Counted from the stretch's first letter, positions 44,126-54,911 are shown. The stretch is DNA of 64,000 nt from Zizania palustris (GCA_019279435.1 JAAALK010000287.1:12772162-12836161), one strand, 5' to 3'. The notes: a model not told the origin generated them from the letters alone. Translations and numbers: made by a program.

Positions 44126-44558
44126 GAGAGCCTTGCGTAAGAGAGGGTGGAAGCGCATATGATAATTCCGATAACCTTTGTAAGAGAAATGACTTACACA
44201 GAGGTGCCGGATCGGCTGCGAAGCGATCCCCCCCGATCGATCCGGAGGCGCTTCGAGACCGCCGGGCGCCCAGGACTCCGGGAGCCGAGAGCCAATTTCG
44301 GGGCACCCCCGGTAGGTCGAACTCTCCCCCCTTTCGGAGGGAGAAGTTTGATCGGTCGCGCGGGCGCCCAAACGCCTTGACCGCAAGGTACCTGCGCCCG
44401 AGGAGGTTAGGCAAAGTGTTACTTGGCGTAGTTAATGCGGCGTGCATGCAGGGACTGGCGCGCCCGATGCGCCGGATGGGCCTTAAATGCGAATGCAGCG
44501 CGACCGTTACGCGCGCGCATTGGGCGGAAGGAAGGTGGACCAGCGGCGGCCTTTGTGC

Positions 44559-44571
44559 TTAAATAGGCCCT
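44559..44571 (+). promoter_or_regulatory. TATA box of the antisense gene
   Basis: CTTAAATAGGCCC lies about 115 bp upstream of the antisense ATG in otherwise GC-rich DNA, followed by a pyrimidine-rich leader. It suggests the antisense gene has its own promoter inside the retrotransposon. Confidence 0.5.
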
Positions 44572-45568
44572 GCTACTCCGGTTAAGCCTCCTCCTGCCCA
44601 CTTGTTCAACTCTCTCTCCTTGCTCTCGACAACAAACGCCTGCTTCCTGAGCTCTTGCTTCTTCCTTGTCTCCTTTCGCCATGGTGAAGGGTGTAGCCCC
44701 TACCGTGGCGGTGGATCTTCGTTTCTTGCGGCGCCAAATGGCGGCGGCGGCAGCAGCGGCCGCGACAGTGTCTGGTCCCGGAGAGGCACGTGACTCGCGG
44801 GAGCTCCGCCCCGCTTTGGAGCAGTTCCGGGAGCAAACTCTTGAGCTCGGGCCGTCCGCGTGCACAGACGCGTCCATTGAGCAAGTGACCAGGGGCCGCC
44901 TTGGCCCCGAAACGCCGGCGAGGTAGCCAGGCCAGGAATCGGTCCCACAGCCGCGGGAAGGAGAGGTCGTCGTCTTCGAGGCCTTCTTCGACATGGGATT
45001 GGGGTTTCCTGCTTCGGAGCTCCTCGCCGGGGTGCTGGATGCCTTCCACCTGGAGCTCCCGCAGCTGTCCCCGAACGCCGTGGCCCGCCTCGCTATTTTC
45101 GAGTGGGCCATGCGCGCCGAACGCTGCGAGGGGAGGGCGGAGGTCTTCACGCAGATGCACGAGGCCCTCTGCCAGCCGAAGAAGAAGGGGGGCAGATTCT
45201 GGCCTTCGGGAGCATCAACTTCCAGCTCCGAAGGAAGTATGCAGATTCCTTTCCGGCGAAGGCCACCAACGAGAGGTGGTACTCCAAATGGGTGAGCCGC
45301 TGGTTCTACGTCCGTGTGGGACTTGACTCCGGGCTCGCCGGGCCTCCGCTCCATATCTGGTTCCGGAGGGAGGCGCGCATCGGGGCCAGCGCCGGCTCGG
45401 TCTCTACGAGGATTCAACTCCTCCAGATTGTCGCCCGCCGAATGAGCATGCAAGACCTGGAGGAGGAGTTCGTGGCCCTTGAAATCCCTCCGCTGAAGGA
45501 GGAGTGGCCGGCGTCGCTGCGGAGTAGCCAGGATGAGTCGACACCGGCGGAGCTCTCCCGACAGCTCG

Positions 45569-45645
45569 GTAAGCGTCCGTGCCCTTTAGATTTGCCCTCT
45601 TCGACCGCGTTCGGAGGGTGTGCCGGCCCTGACCCTCGAATGCAG
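45569..45645 (+). other. Intron 1 of the antisense gene
   Basis: 77 bp, GTAAGCG...AATGCAG. Removing it joins QLG to SLVARTPEEVAHM in frame; without removal the frame closes. Confidence 0.75.
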
Positions 45646-46395
45646 GATCGCTCGTCGCCCGGACGCCCGAGGAGGTGGCCCACATGGCAGAGAGGATCCT
45701 TGAAATCCCTACTCAAGCTGAATACACTCGACGGCTGGAGCTGGTGGGCTCCTGGGAACGATCCAACAGAGTGTGGGCAGCGCTTGAGCTCCCGCCTCCA
45801 CCTCTTCCGGAAGGGGAGGACCTTCGGGCCATTTCGAAGAGGAAAGTGGCTGATCCCGACGGTGGTCTCTCCCCTCGGCACCCTCCGAAGAAGAAGAAGG
45901 TGGTGAAAGGCCTACGGAGGCTTTCTCCAAGTCACTCCTCAGCCTCCCACTCCGAATGGGGGTGCTCTAGCGAGGCGGCCCGGTCGGAGTCAGAGGGCCC
46001 CCCTACGGTTCCGGACCCGAGCCAATTGGTCCGGCCGAGCACCGAGGGAGCTGGAGACGCTCTCCCTCCTTCGGACCTTTCGACGCCTGCTCCGAGGACA
46101 GGGCAGGAGACGCCAGCCGTTGAGACGACGGTACCCCCTAGGGCCGCTCCCTCACGCGAGCCAGCTTCGGAGGGGGTCTCTGCCAGCTCCCGGGGGAGCA
46201 GGGAGATAGACAGTCCGGACCATGGGGGGCTGGCTGACCCACTCGGCGCCATCGAAGGGAGTGCCAACGCGGAGGCCGAGCTCGCCGCGGCGGCAGCGGG
46301 TTCCCTGGTTAACTCGATAGACAACTTGTTCTATCGGCCGAGCCCTTCGGGGCACGGACAGCCTTCGGGGGACTTCGTCGAGGCCGCAGACGAAG

Positions 46396-46467
46396 GTACG
46401 CTAGCTTGCCCAATCTCTTCATAAAGTGCCGGGTCTTCTCGCTCTTAACCCTTGCTTGCTCAAGCAG
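46396..46467 (+). other. Intron 2 of the antisense gene
   Basis: 72 bp, GTACGCT...CAAGCAG, with a pyrimidine-rich 3' part; frame kept across the join. Confidence 0.7.
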
Positions 46468-46841
46468 GTACCTCCATCCGGGCTGCCGATCCAATCGTTC
46501 CGCCCTCCTAGGACGATGCTGATGCGAGGTCTGGAGCCCTCCCGAACGCGGCGGGGGCCTCGGGGCCACGAGGCGGGGTGGAGACTGGGGCCACCGAGGA
46601 GGCTTCTCCGGAGGCTGCCCAAGGCAAAGGGACCCGGCCTCGGGCCCCCTCCAGCCCGCGGGGCGCGCGTTCTAGCGTACCCCTTCTACGCCCCTACTTG
46701 ACGGAAGGCGAGGGCTTCACGTCCAAGGTGGCACCGGTCCACGACTATTACTTGCACCTGCGCGAAGCTCCGGTGATAGACGAGCTTGGGCTAATGGACG
46801 GACTGGAGCTCGGTCGGGCTATCGAGAGCAACGCAGGCCAG

Positions 46842-46912
46842 GTATTTTCCTCGAAGTGCCTCTCGGTGGGCCTCCACCCTTTCTTTTTCCTGATTCACTA
46901 CTTTGTGCGTAG
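46842..46912 (+). other. Intron 3 of the antisense gene
   Basis: 71 bp, GTATTTTCC...TGCGTAG, phase 0, joining NAGQ to VVALAQGSLLSLL. Confidence 0.75.
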
Positions 46913-47857
46913 GTAGTTGCACTGGCGCAGGGGTCGCTGCTCTCCCTGCTCTCTGAATGCCACCGCCACGAAGACGACGCTTCGGAGCTTTCCGCTCGAG
47001 CGGACGCCACCGAGAGGCTAGCCTGCGAGCAGGTGGCGGAGATTGAAAGCCTTCGCCTCCGGGCCGCTAGGACCGAAGCGCTCGAGGTCTAGGTGGCGGA
47101 GGTTGACTCCCTCAAGGCTCGCGTTGCGGAGCTGGAAGGGCTCCACGCTCGGGCTGCCCGAGCGGACGAGCTCGAAGCGGAGGTCGACTCCCTTCGGGCC
47201 CGAGCCACCGAGGCGGAGGTGCTCCGGTCCCAAGCCGCGGATGCGGAGCGACTCGAAAGCGAGGTCTCCGTGCTTCGGGCTCAAGTCTCAGAGATGGACG
47301 AGCTCCGAAAGGTAGCAGCTAACGCCAAAGCCCTCGAAGCTCGAGTACTCTAGCTGGAGCGGGCTGAGGCTGACCTCCTTACCCGCAACGAGGAGATGAC
47401 TGAGGCGCTCACCGAGGGGGAGAAGACGGCGGCTGACACCGCGGCGTCCCTCCAGAAGACGCTGGCGTGCTATGGCACCAGGTGTGGTGCGTTTGACATA
47501 GACCGGGAGCCCCTAGCCCACCGGATAAAGTTTATCCAGTCCGTCGTCCGGCAAATAAACCTTACCGTATCGAACTACGGTGAGGTATCCGCTCGGGTGG
47601 CCACCTTAGGGATTCTTCAACACCTCGAGACTTCCGGCCTCCCTCTTCCTTCGCCCTCGAGCCCGCATCCGGTCGCCTTCGCAGGGGATCACCTTCGGTC
47701 ACCGAGTCCGGCCGTGGCCCAATCTTGGAGAGCGCTTAAAGCAACTTGGCAAGTCGAGGGCCCCGGAGCGATCAGAGCCTGGCTGGAGGAGGCACTTTGC
47801 GTCGGCCCTCCGGCCCCTTCGAAGCCTTCGGCCTCGGCACGCCAGCCAGACCCGAAG

Positions 47858-47954
47858 GTGTAATTTCCTTAAGCCCCTCATGCTGCGCACCCTGTAATAG
47901 CTTTAGATACTTAGCCGCATATTAATAAAGAGTACCTTTCTAGGTGTTATTCAG
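47858..47954 (+). other. Intron 4 of the antisense gene
   Basis: 97 bp, GTGTAATTTCC...TTATTCAG. Without splicing the protein would end at the TAA inside the donor region (47861-47863). With splicing a further 96 codons are open before a TAG, then 62 more. An alternative is that the gene simply ends at 47863. Confidence 0.55.
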
Positions 47955-48647
47955 GGTGTCCGTGCTTGTGATTATGATATCGAGGTACTCGAGCTTGACG
48001 ACACTCTTCGGCACCGATGGGATATTCTCGAAGCCCTAAGGGCGAATCGACCCGCGCGCTTCGCCCTACCCCGTGGTAGCGACGGGCGCGCGGACCCTGA
48101 AATTCCTCAAGGGGTTCTGAACCTTGTCAAGGAAGAAGAAAGAGAGCCCCGAGCCCCATCTTCGTCTCCTAAACCGGTGGATTGGTCCGACATGGAAGCT
48201 GTTCCAGACGGCGTGCCTCCCGATGGAGACAACTTGCGCAGCTAGGCCCAACTTCAAGAAGATCAACGGACCTTCCGTGCCCAAAAGAAGGAGGAGAAAA
48301 GGCAGAAAAAGAAGGAGAAGTCCACGGGAGCCGTGCTGGGGTCCCAAGCTAGGGCGAGCTCTGGCCCGGGCATTTCGTCCGACCGAGGGGGCCTCTGGTT
48401 CCTGCTTGGCTTAGATGAAGACTTCTCTTAATCCTTCTTTCCTGCTCTTGATGTGTAATGAACACTGTATGCTACATTTTGTATTGACAAATGCATGTAG
48501 TCGAAGCCTTTCTCCTTGCTCCCTTCCCCCTCCCCTCCTTTGCGGGTAGGCGGCTTGCCGGCTAGGCGCGAATTAGCTAGGAGGAAGGCAGAATAAGGAA
48601 GTTGTACTGTATGGGGTAGGGTACTTCGGGTAGGAGCACGAAACCCG

Positions 48648-49240
48648 ACTGAGGGTGAGCCGGAGCTCGGAATCCGAGGTCGAGGGTGCGTCGAACCGGA
48701 GCTCGGAACCCGATGTCGGGGGCGCGTCGAGCCAGAGCTCGGAACCCGAGGTCGAGGGTGCGTCGAGCCGGAGCTCGGAACCCGGTTTAGGGCACGTCGA
48801 GCCGGAGCTCGGAACCCGGTTTAGGGCGCGTTGAGCCGGAGCTCGGAACCTGAGGTCGAGGGTGCGTCGAGCCGGAGCTCGGAACCCGGTTTAGGGCGCG
48901 TCGAGCCGGAGCTCGGAACCCGAGGTCGAGGGTGCGTCGAGCTGGAGCTCGGAACCCGGTTTAGGGCACATCGAGCCGGAGCTCGGAACCCGAGGTCGAG
49001 GGTGCGTCGAGCTGGAGCTCGGAACCCGGTTTAGGGCGCGTCGAGCCGGAGCTCAGAACCCAAGGTCGAGGTGCGTCGAGCCGGAGCTCGGAACCCGGTT
49101 TAGGGCACGTCGAGCCGGAGCTCGGAACCCGGGGTCGAGGGTGCATCGAGCCAGAGCTCGAAACCTGGTTTAGGGCACGTCGAGCCGGAGCTCGGAACTC
49201 GAGGTCGAGGGTGCGTCGAGCCAGAGCTCAGAACCCGGTT
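48648..49240. repeat. GAGCTC-rich tandem array between convergent units
   Basis: About 16-17 imperfect units of 34-37 bp with the shared core CGTCGAGCCGGAGCTCGGAACCC. Two unit types recur, one continuing with GAGGTCGAGGGTG and the other with GGTTTAGGGCA, in roughly alternating order. It lies between the 3' end of pol (-) and the 3' end of the antisense gene (+). Open frames across it are artefacts. Tandem repeats after pol are usual in Tat/Ogre elements. Confidence 0.88.
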
Positions 49241-49374
49241 GCCTGGTGAAACTATGCTTTAATACCGCGGTGCGTCCACCTTGATCAAAGACGTTCACCT
49301 TAATAGTTTTATTAAATTGGAGATTAGATACAAGAGTAGCCGGCACCGGCCAGTGGCGGAATACACTCATGAAA

Positions 49375-50565
49375 TCATGCGAAATAACGCTTCAGGTGCT
49401 CCGCATGCCAAGTATGCTTCAATTCTTCTCCTTCCAAGGTAGCGAGTCGGTAGGACCCCGGGCGTCCGGAGCCGGTCACGATGTACGGTCCCTCCCACTT
49501 GTTGCCCAGCTTCGTCGGGGCGGCTACTGCGCATAAAACGAGGTGCCCTGGCTGGAACTCGTTGTGCTTGACTTTGGGATCATACCACGCCTTTGTTTGC
49601 TTCTGATACTGGGAGAGGTTGGCAACGGCTCGTAGCTGCATCTCTTCGGCCAGGTCGAGGGAGATGATGTGCTCTTGATCGGTGTCGGGTGCTGTGGCGC
49701 GAAGCGAACCGGCTCGAAGCTCCGTTAGGGTCATTGCTTCGTCGCCAAATAGGAGCCGAAATGGGGTGAACCCGGTAGCTCGGGAAGGGGTGGTCCGGAT
49801 GGACCACAGGATTTTTGGCAGCTCTTCAGGCCATAATCCTTTGGCGAGGCCGACGATGCGTTTATTGAGGCCCGAGAGTATGTGTCCATTAGCCCACTCC
49901 ACAGCCCCATTGGACTGGGGGTGCCGAACTGCTGTGAAACAGAGCTGAACTCCCAACTCATCGCAGAATGTCCTGAAAGCCCCAGCATCAAACTGCGTGC
50001 CATTATCCAAGGTGAGCTGCCGGGGTACTCCGAAGCGGCAAACGATGTTCTGCCAGAAAAATTTCTGAACGCTCTGGGATGTGATGGAAGACAGTGGCTC
50101 GGCTTCGACCCACTTAGATAAATATTCGACGGCGACGACAGCGAAACGTAGATTGCCTTTTGCTCTAGGGAATGGCCCAATGAGGTCCATTCCCCACCGA
50201 GCCAACGGCCACACAGGTGGAATGGGCTGCAGGCTGACCGAGGGTCGGTGACTCCGCCGCCCCATCCACTGGCACCCTTGGCAAGTACGGACCAAGGATT
50301 CAGCATCGGTAACGATTGTGGGCCAATATACGCCTTGACGGAGGACTTTGCCGGCAAGTGCTCGAGGTGCCAGATGGCTTCCGCACAACCCCTCATGGAT
50401 TTCTCGGAGCATGGCCACACCGTCCGAGTGCGAGATGCATCGAAGCAGCGTGGAACACACCCCTGACTTGTATAAGATGCCATCAATGACTCGGAAGGAC
50501 CTGGCACGGAGCTGGAGCCGCGCTTGGTCCGGACTGGGATGATCGCCTACGTCGCCGGCGAGTGT
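49375..50565 (-). CDS. Tat-E integrase
   Basis: The frame continues from RNase H after a TGA (50566-50568). Zinc-binding motif: HEGLCGSHLAPRALAGKVLRQ and CQGCQWMG. Catalytic triad: Asp in RWGMDLIGPFPRAKG, Asp in LTLDNGTQFDAGA, Glu in SNGAVEWANGHIL. The C-terminal domain (FQPGHLVLCAVAAPTKLG, KWEGPYIV) ends with LKRYFA and a stop at 49375. This inserts cDNA in the genome. All catalytic residues are retained. It is part of one pol frame with RT and RNase H. Confidence 0.9.
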   Translation of the reverse strand, partial: TLAGDVGDHPSPDQARLQLRARSFRVIDGILYKSGVCSTLLRCISHSDGVAMLREIHEGLCGSHLAPRALAGKVLRQGVYWPTIVTDAESLVRTCQGCQWMGRRSHRPSVSLQPIPPVWPLARWGMDLIGPFPRAKGNLRFAVVAVEYLSKWVEAEPLSSITSQSVQKFFWQNIVCRFGVPRQLTLDNGTQFDAGAFRTFCDELGVQLCFTAVRHPQSNGAVEWANGHILSGLNKRIVGLAKGLWPEELPKILWSIRTTPSRATGFTPFRLLFGDEAMTLTELRAGSLRATAPDTDQEHIISLDLAEEMQLRAVANLSQYQKQTKAWYDPKVKHNEFQPGHLVLCAVAAPTKLGNKWEGPYIVTGSGRPGSYRLATLEGEELKHTWHAEHLKRYFA

Positions 50566-51393
50566 TCACAGGATGGGCTCCCGCCAATCGTCGCCGATCG
50601 TGCAAAGAACTAGAGCTGGCCGAGGCGACACCGGAGGTTCGGCTAGTGCGGGGGATGATGCCTCGCCGCGAAGAGGCGTCGAAGGCCGGGTAATTTCTTC
50701 AAAGAAGGCGCCCGGTGGTGTGGCTTGGCCTCCGGCTCCGGCTTTGGTGAGGGCGTCGGCTTGGCAGTTTTCTCTTCGCGGAATGCTTTGAACGGATATC
50801 CCCTTGAAGGATGCTTCGAATCTTCGGATGGCTTCGAGGTAGGAGGCAAGGTCTGGGTGCCGAGCCTGGAAACTCTTGTCGATATGCCCGGTGACGACTT
50901 GGGAATCGGTCTTGACGACGACGCGGGCGGCTCCGAGCGCGTGTGCCTTGCGGAGGCCCAAGAGGACTCCTTCGTATTCAGCGATGTTGTTGGTAGCCCT
51001 GAATTTCAGCCGAGCGGAGTACGAGGCCTGTTGGCCGGAGGGGGAGTCAACAACCGCTCCAGCTCTGGCCCCCGAAGCCTGGTAGGCACCGTCCAAATAG
51101 ACAGTCCAAACCCCCTCGCCTGCTTCGGCGTTGGCGTGATCAGACACCAATGTCCATTCAGCGACGAAGTCAGCGAGGATTTGAGACTTTTTGGCAGTTC
51201 GGGCGACGAAGGAGATCCCGAATGGGGCCAACTCCACCGCCCATTTCCCGATACGGCCGGTTGCATCCTTGTTTCGGAACATGTCGCCGAGCGGGTAGGC
51301 AGTTGGGATGATGACATCGTGAGTGAGGAAGTAGTGCCGAAGCTTCCGGGACGCCATGACAAGAGCGTATGCCACCTTCTCAAGCTCGGAGTA
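50566..51393 (-). CDS. Tat-E RNase H region
   Basis: Same frame as RT and integrase, bounded by two TGA codons (51394-51396 and 50566-50568), each explicable as CGA to TGA. It reads YSELEKVAYALVMASRKLRHYF (end of the RT-linked RNase H), GRIGKWAVELAPF, then the second RNase H domain: VYLDGAYQASGARAGAVV (Asp), ATNNIAEYEGVLLGL (Glu), VVKTDSQVVTGHID (Asp), and IPRRENCQADALTKAG. The duplicated RNase H is a Tat-branch hallmark. Confidence 0.87.
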   Translation of the reverse strand, partial: YSELEKVAYALVMASRKLRHYFLTHDVIIPTAYPLGDMFRNKDATGRIGKWAVELAPFGISFVARTAKKSQILADFVAEWTLVSDHANAEAGEGVWTVYLDGAYQASGARAGAVVDSPSGQQASYSARLKFRATNNIAEYEGVLLGLRKAHALGAARVVVKTDSQVVTGHIDKSFQARHPDLASYLEAIRRFEASFKGISVQSIPRRENCQADALTKAGAGGQATPPGAFFEEITRPSTPLRGEASSPALAEPPVSPRPALVLCTIGDDWREPIL

Positions 51394-52945
51394 TCATGCC
51401 TTGGCTCCGGAGAGGGCTTCGGACACGAAGTAGACAGGGCGCTGCACCAACTTCCTGCCGAGCTCTTCTTCCTGGACCAAGGCAGCGCTCGCCACGCTGC
51501 CGGAGGCGGCGAGGTAGACCAGAAGGGGACTGCCAGCTTGAGGCGTGGCGAGGGCTACGAGGCCGGAGAGGTACTCTTTTATTTGGTCGAAGCAGCTCTG
51601 ACACTCGGAGGTCCATTCAAATGTTTTGGAGCCCCGGAGCGCCTTAAAGATGGGCAAGCTTTTTTCAGTTGATTTTGCCAGAAATCGGCCTAGTGCGGCT
51701 AAGCGCCCGGCTAGCTTCTGCGCTTGCTTTAAGTTCTGAGGAGGGGACATGTTTTGCAATGCGCTGACTTGTGTCGGGCTAGCCTCGATACCTCGGCTAG
51801 AAACTAGATACCCGAGTAGCTTCCCAGCACGCGTTCCGAAGACACACTTCTCTGGATTGAGGCGGATCCCACACCACCGAAGGCTATCAAAGGTCTCTGC
51901 TATGTCCGCACTGTGGCGATCCTTGACGGTACTCTTGATAACAATATCGTCCATGTATGCTTCAATATTGCGGCCCATCTGATGGCCCAGGGCCTTGGAT
52001 ATCAGCCTCGAAAAGGTGGCCCCGGCGTTGCGGAGGCCAAAGGGCATGCAGACGTAGCAAAACACTCCTACGGGGGTGACGAAGCTTGTCTTGACTTGAT
52101 CCTCGGGCTTTAGCCAGATCTGGTGATACCCTGAGTAAGCATCGAGGAAGCTAAGGAGCTCTGCACCAGTGGTGGAGTCGACTAGTTGGTCAATGTGAGG
52201 CATGGGGTAGGGGTCACAGGAGCAAGCTTTATTGAGGGAGGTGAAGTCGATACACATACGCCACTTTCTAGATGTTTTCTTCTGGACAAACACTGGGTTA
52301 GACAACCACTCAGTGTGACTCACTTCCCGGATGACCCCCGCTCGGAGCAGCTTCTCTGTCTCGGCCCTAGCTAGCTCAGCCCTCTCGACGGAGAGTTTCT
52401 GAAGCCCCTGGCGCACTGGCCGAGCCTTCAGGTCGACTGCCAGCGAGTGCTCGATGATCGAGCGGTCGACGCCCGAGATATCTTCGTCAGACCATGCGAA
52501 GATGTCGAGGTTGTTGCGGATGATGTCTTCGAGCTGCTTCGATAGCTCCAGCTCCAAGCCCCCTCCGAACTGGATCGGACGCTCCTTCCCGTCTTGGATC
52601 AAGGTCTTCACGATGATCTCCCCCTCCGGGAGAGGCTTGACCGGGCGCCCCTTCGGCACAGGACCCCTAGCGCCGGAAGGGTCAGCGCCTCCCGCGCCTT
52701 CACGAACGCTATGAACTTGGCGTGGCTCCAGCGGCGCCGAATGGCCGTACTCAACCCGACGGGCTGCGGCCTGGTCGCCTAGGACCGACAGCACCCCTCC
52801 TGGGGTAGGCATCTTGAGGCATAGGTAGTTGTGGTGGGCGATAGCTCCGAAGCGGTTGAGCATCCCTCTCCCGAAGATGGCGTTGTAGGCGTACGGGGCG
52901 TCTACCACGTCGAAGAGGATCTCCTCGCGGCGCTGGAGGGGGAAT
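51394..52945 (-). CDS. Tat-E reverse transcriptase
   Basis: After a frameshift near 52945 the frame reads the protease end (YNAIFGRGMLNRFGA), a linker, then RT: HSLAVDLKARPVRQGLQKLS, NPVFVQKKTSRKWRMCIDF, LNKACSCDPYPMPHIDQLVD, FLDAYSGYHQIWLKPED, MPFGLRNAGATFSRLISKAL, catalytic YMDDIV with both Asp present, CVFGTRAGKLLGYLVSSRGIE, and the start of RNase H (FEWTSECQSCFDQIKEYL). It ends at a TGA (51394-51396). It looks only lightly damaged. Confidence 0.9.
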
Positions 52946-53408
52946 CGCCGAAAGTCACTTCCAGCGTGACTTGACCCAGGGCATCGAGCAGGGGACCTAC
53001 GAAGCCCTGGAGTGGACGGGAAGCTGGCAGCAGGTGCTTCCAAGAGAGACACAGCTGATCGAAGGCCTGCACAAAAATGATGTCAGTAGAGCTTCCCCCG
53101 TCGACCAGGATGCGACACACCTTGACTCCGGCGATATCTGCGGAGATGACAAGGGGGTCGGCATGCGGGAACTTGACTCCGGCGGCGTCCTCAGCAGTGA
53201 AGGTGATGGGGACGTGGGACCACTCGGGGAGCACGGAAAGGCTGGACGTGCCGATGTGCCCGACCTCCCGAACGTAGTCTCGCCGCTGTCGCTTGGACAG
53301 GGCTCCCAGGGCCCCTCCTCCGGATATGGGGAGGACCACTCGTTTCCCCCGTCCGGCGTGTCTTCGAGCTTGGGAACCTGGGCCCGGCCGAGCTCCGGGG
53401 CCAGGCAT
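52902..53408 (-). pseudogene. Tat-E protease region (frameshifted both sides)
   Basis: This frame reads PISGGGALGALSKRQRRDYV, FTAEDAAGVKFPHADPLVISADIAG, then the active site RILVDGGSSTDIIFVQAF (Asp-Gly-Gly), LQGFVGPLLDALGQVTLEVTFG. Gag upstream is in another frame (shift near 53350) and RT downstream in a third (shift near 52945). In an intact element these would form one polyprotein. Confidence 0.82.
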
Positions 53409-54848
53409 AGGACCTCTGGCTCATCGCAGCGCCCGACCACCTGGACCGCTTCTGGGCGAGGTACCGGGTTCCCCCTGTCGGTGGAACCACGGCCGGCATT
53501 CCGCTCGAGGTAGTCGTTCCGAAGGGCGAGGATGGTCCGGCAGGAATCGGTGTCGTGGCTCCGATTTTCGCCGTGGACGCTGCAGTAAAGCGTGGCCCCT
53601 CCGGAGAGTGCTCGAGGCGGAGCTTTGGCCCCGGAGTAGTGGCCCCCTCCGGACGTGTTCTGGTGCTTGGCGGGGACTCGAGGGGTGATGTTGAGGACTT
53701 CCCCCCGAAGGTTCTTCCAGCCCCGCCGGGAGTCTCGGTGGACGGAGTCCTGTCGGACGGAATCTTGGCGGCGGAAATCAGGAGCTGGGCGGGCTCCCCG
53801 GTCGAGGTCTGGAGAGACTTCGTATGTCTTGGCGCCCACGGCCCGAACATGGACTATCATTGCCTGTCGGTGCATCTGGCCTTCCTCGGACCGGGCGTAC
53901 TCTACGAAGTATGTCATGAGCTGGGCCACCGAAGAGATAGGCTTCCGATGGAGCTTGTCGAGGAGGCCCGGTTGGGTGACACCTTCTCGGGCTTCGTCAA
54001 TGACCGATGAAGCTGAGAGCCCCTTGATCTGGGCCTTGGTGTATGCGAAGCGCTGCGAGTATTGCCGCAGAGTTTCCCCGGGTTGCTGCTTCACTTGGAA
54101 GAGACTTCCGGTGGACATAGGGGCCACGAAGGTCCCCTGAAAGTTGTTGACGAACTTCTTCCTCAGCTGGTCCCACGAACGGATGGTTCCAGGCCGGAGC
54201 GACCAGAACCACCGGAGAGCAATCCCCTCGAGCGGCAGAGGAAAGCATTTAGCCATGGTATCTCGGCTCCCCCCGGATGCCTCTATTGCCAGGGCGTACG
54301 AGCGGGAGAATTCTCCGGGGTCGGAATCTCCGAAGTACTTGGGAAGCTTGGCGGTGCGAAACTTCGAGCCGAAGCGCACCCTCTGAAGGTCTGGGTGCAG
54401 AGGGGACTCCTCGTCGTAAGACGCGTTTTCCTCCTCCGCTTGATCTTCGTCATCGCTTAATGCTATGGCCGCAACCCTCGTGGCACGTGAGGGCTAAGGA
54501 GGGCAGAGCGACGCCTCCTAGCACCACTGGGCTAGTTCCACTTTCAGCCGGGTGTTCTCGGCAGCCAGGGCATCGGCCTGGCTCCCGCTTCCTCCTAAGG
54601 CAGTCTTAGGGTCTAGCGAACGGACGTAGTCGGTTCGGAGGGCCACTACCGGGGGCCCGCTCGGAGGACGCACCTCCGACGGCCCCTCCTGGGACCCCGC
54701 GAGGTTGACGGAGGCTGGCTCTGGCATGCCCACGGGGCCTCGAACCTCGGGCGTCCCCTCCGGGAATGGCGACTAGGGTGGGATCGACTCCGGTGGTGCG
54801 GGCTGACCGGCGCAGAGGAACCGTGCTCGCGCCCTTCCGACTCGACAT
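53350..54848 (-). pseudogene. Tat-E gag
   Basis: The ATG at 54848 (MSSRKGAST) follows the primer site by about 45 bases. A frame change near 54750 and TAG codons at 54518-54520 and 54494-54496 interrupt it. The capsid part is well preserved from about 54400: KLPKYFGDSDPGEFSRSYALAIE, IALRWFWSLRPGTIRSW, LRKKFVNNFQG, LFQVKQQPGETLRQYSQRF. A Pro/Arg-rich region follows with a possible degenerate zinc motif (CSVHGENRSHDTDSC). Gag continues to the frameshift near 53350. Confidence 0.83.
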
Positions 54849-54891
54849 GCTTTGGTGACTGGGTGTAGAGGACGCTAGCTTCTTGAACTAG

Positions 54892-54911
54892 GATCCCCAC
54901 GGATGGCGCCA
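54892..54911 (-). other. Tat-E primer-binding site
   Basis: TGGCGCCATCCGTGGGGATC on the minus strand, two bases inside the 5' LTR; its complement ends in CCA like a tRNA. Confidence 0.7.

Larger units (their letters stand above)
44681..48431 (+). pseudogene. Antisense spliced gene in Tat-E: Transposase_28-like domain plus coiled coil
   Basis: Five exons fit: 44681-45568, 45646-46395, 46468-46841, 46913-47857, 47955-48431. Each gap is 71-97 bp with GT...AG ends, and each join keeps the frame (for example QLG|SLVARTPEE; NAGQ|VVALAQG). The protein (about 1,140 residues) starts MVKGVAPTV. It has FEAFFDMGLGFPASELLAGVL and PNAVARLAIFEWAMR, then GSINFQLRRKYADSF and WYSKWVSRWFYVR, resembling the Pfam family called putative gypsy-type transposon (Transposase_28). 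A Ser/Pro-rich middle follows, then a long coiled coil (repeats like ARVAELEGLHARAARADELE), and a final exon with a basic KKEEKRQKKKEK tail. Broken by a frameshift in a G-run near 45190 and in-frame TAG codons at 44924, 46509, 47090, 47351 and 48243. Antisense ORFs are known in Tat elements; their role is unknown. Confidence 0.75.

Noticed and set aside
43715..44386. 223-codon minus-strand frame across the Tat-E 3' LTR
   Set aside because: Most of it is LTR, and it crosses the LTR border. The duplicate LTR shows the same frame only in part, so it is a composition artefact.
44419..45453. 344-codon minus-strand frame opposite the antisense gene
   Set aside because: Its composition (Ser/Arg-rich) and lack of domains contrast with the domain-bearing plus-strand exons. 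GC-rich DNA easily leaves the opposite frame open.
48648..49240. CRISPR-like repeat array
   Set aside because: Units are adjacent with no unique spacers, and the region is inside a plant retrotransposon.
52971..54460. Plus-strand frames across Tat-E gag-protease
   Set aside because: They are opposite-strand shadows of gag and protease, whose motifs are all on the minus strand.
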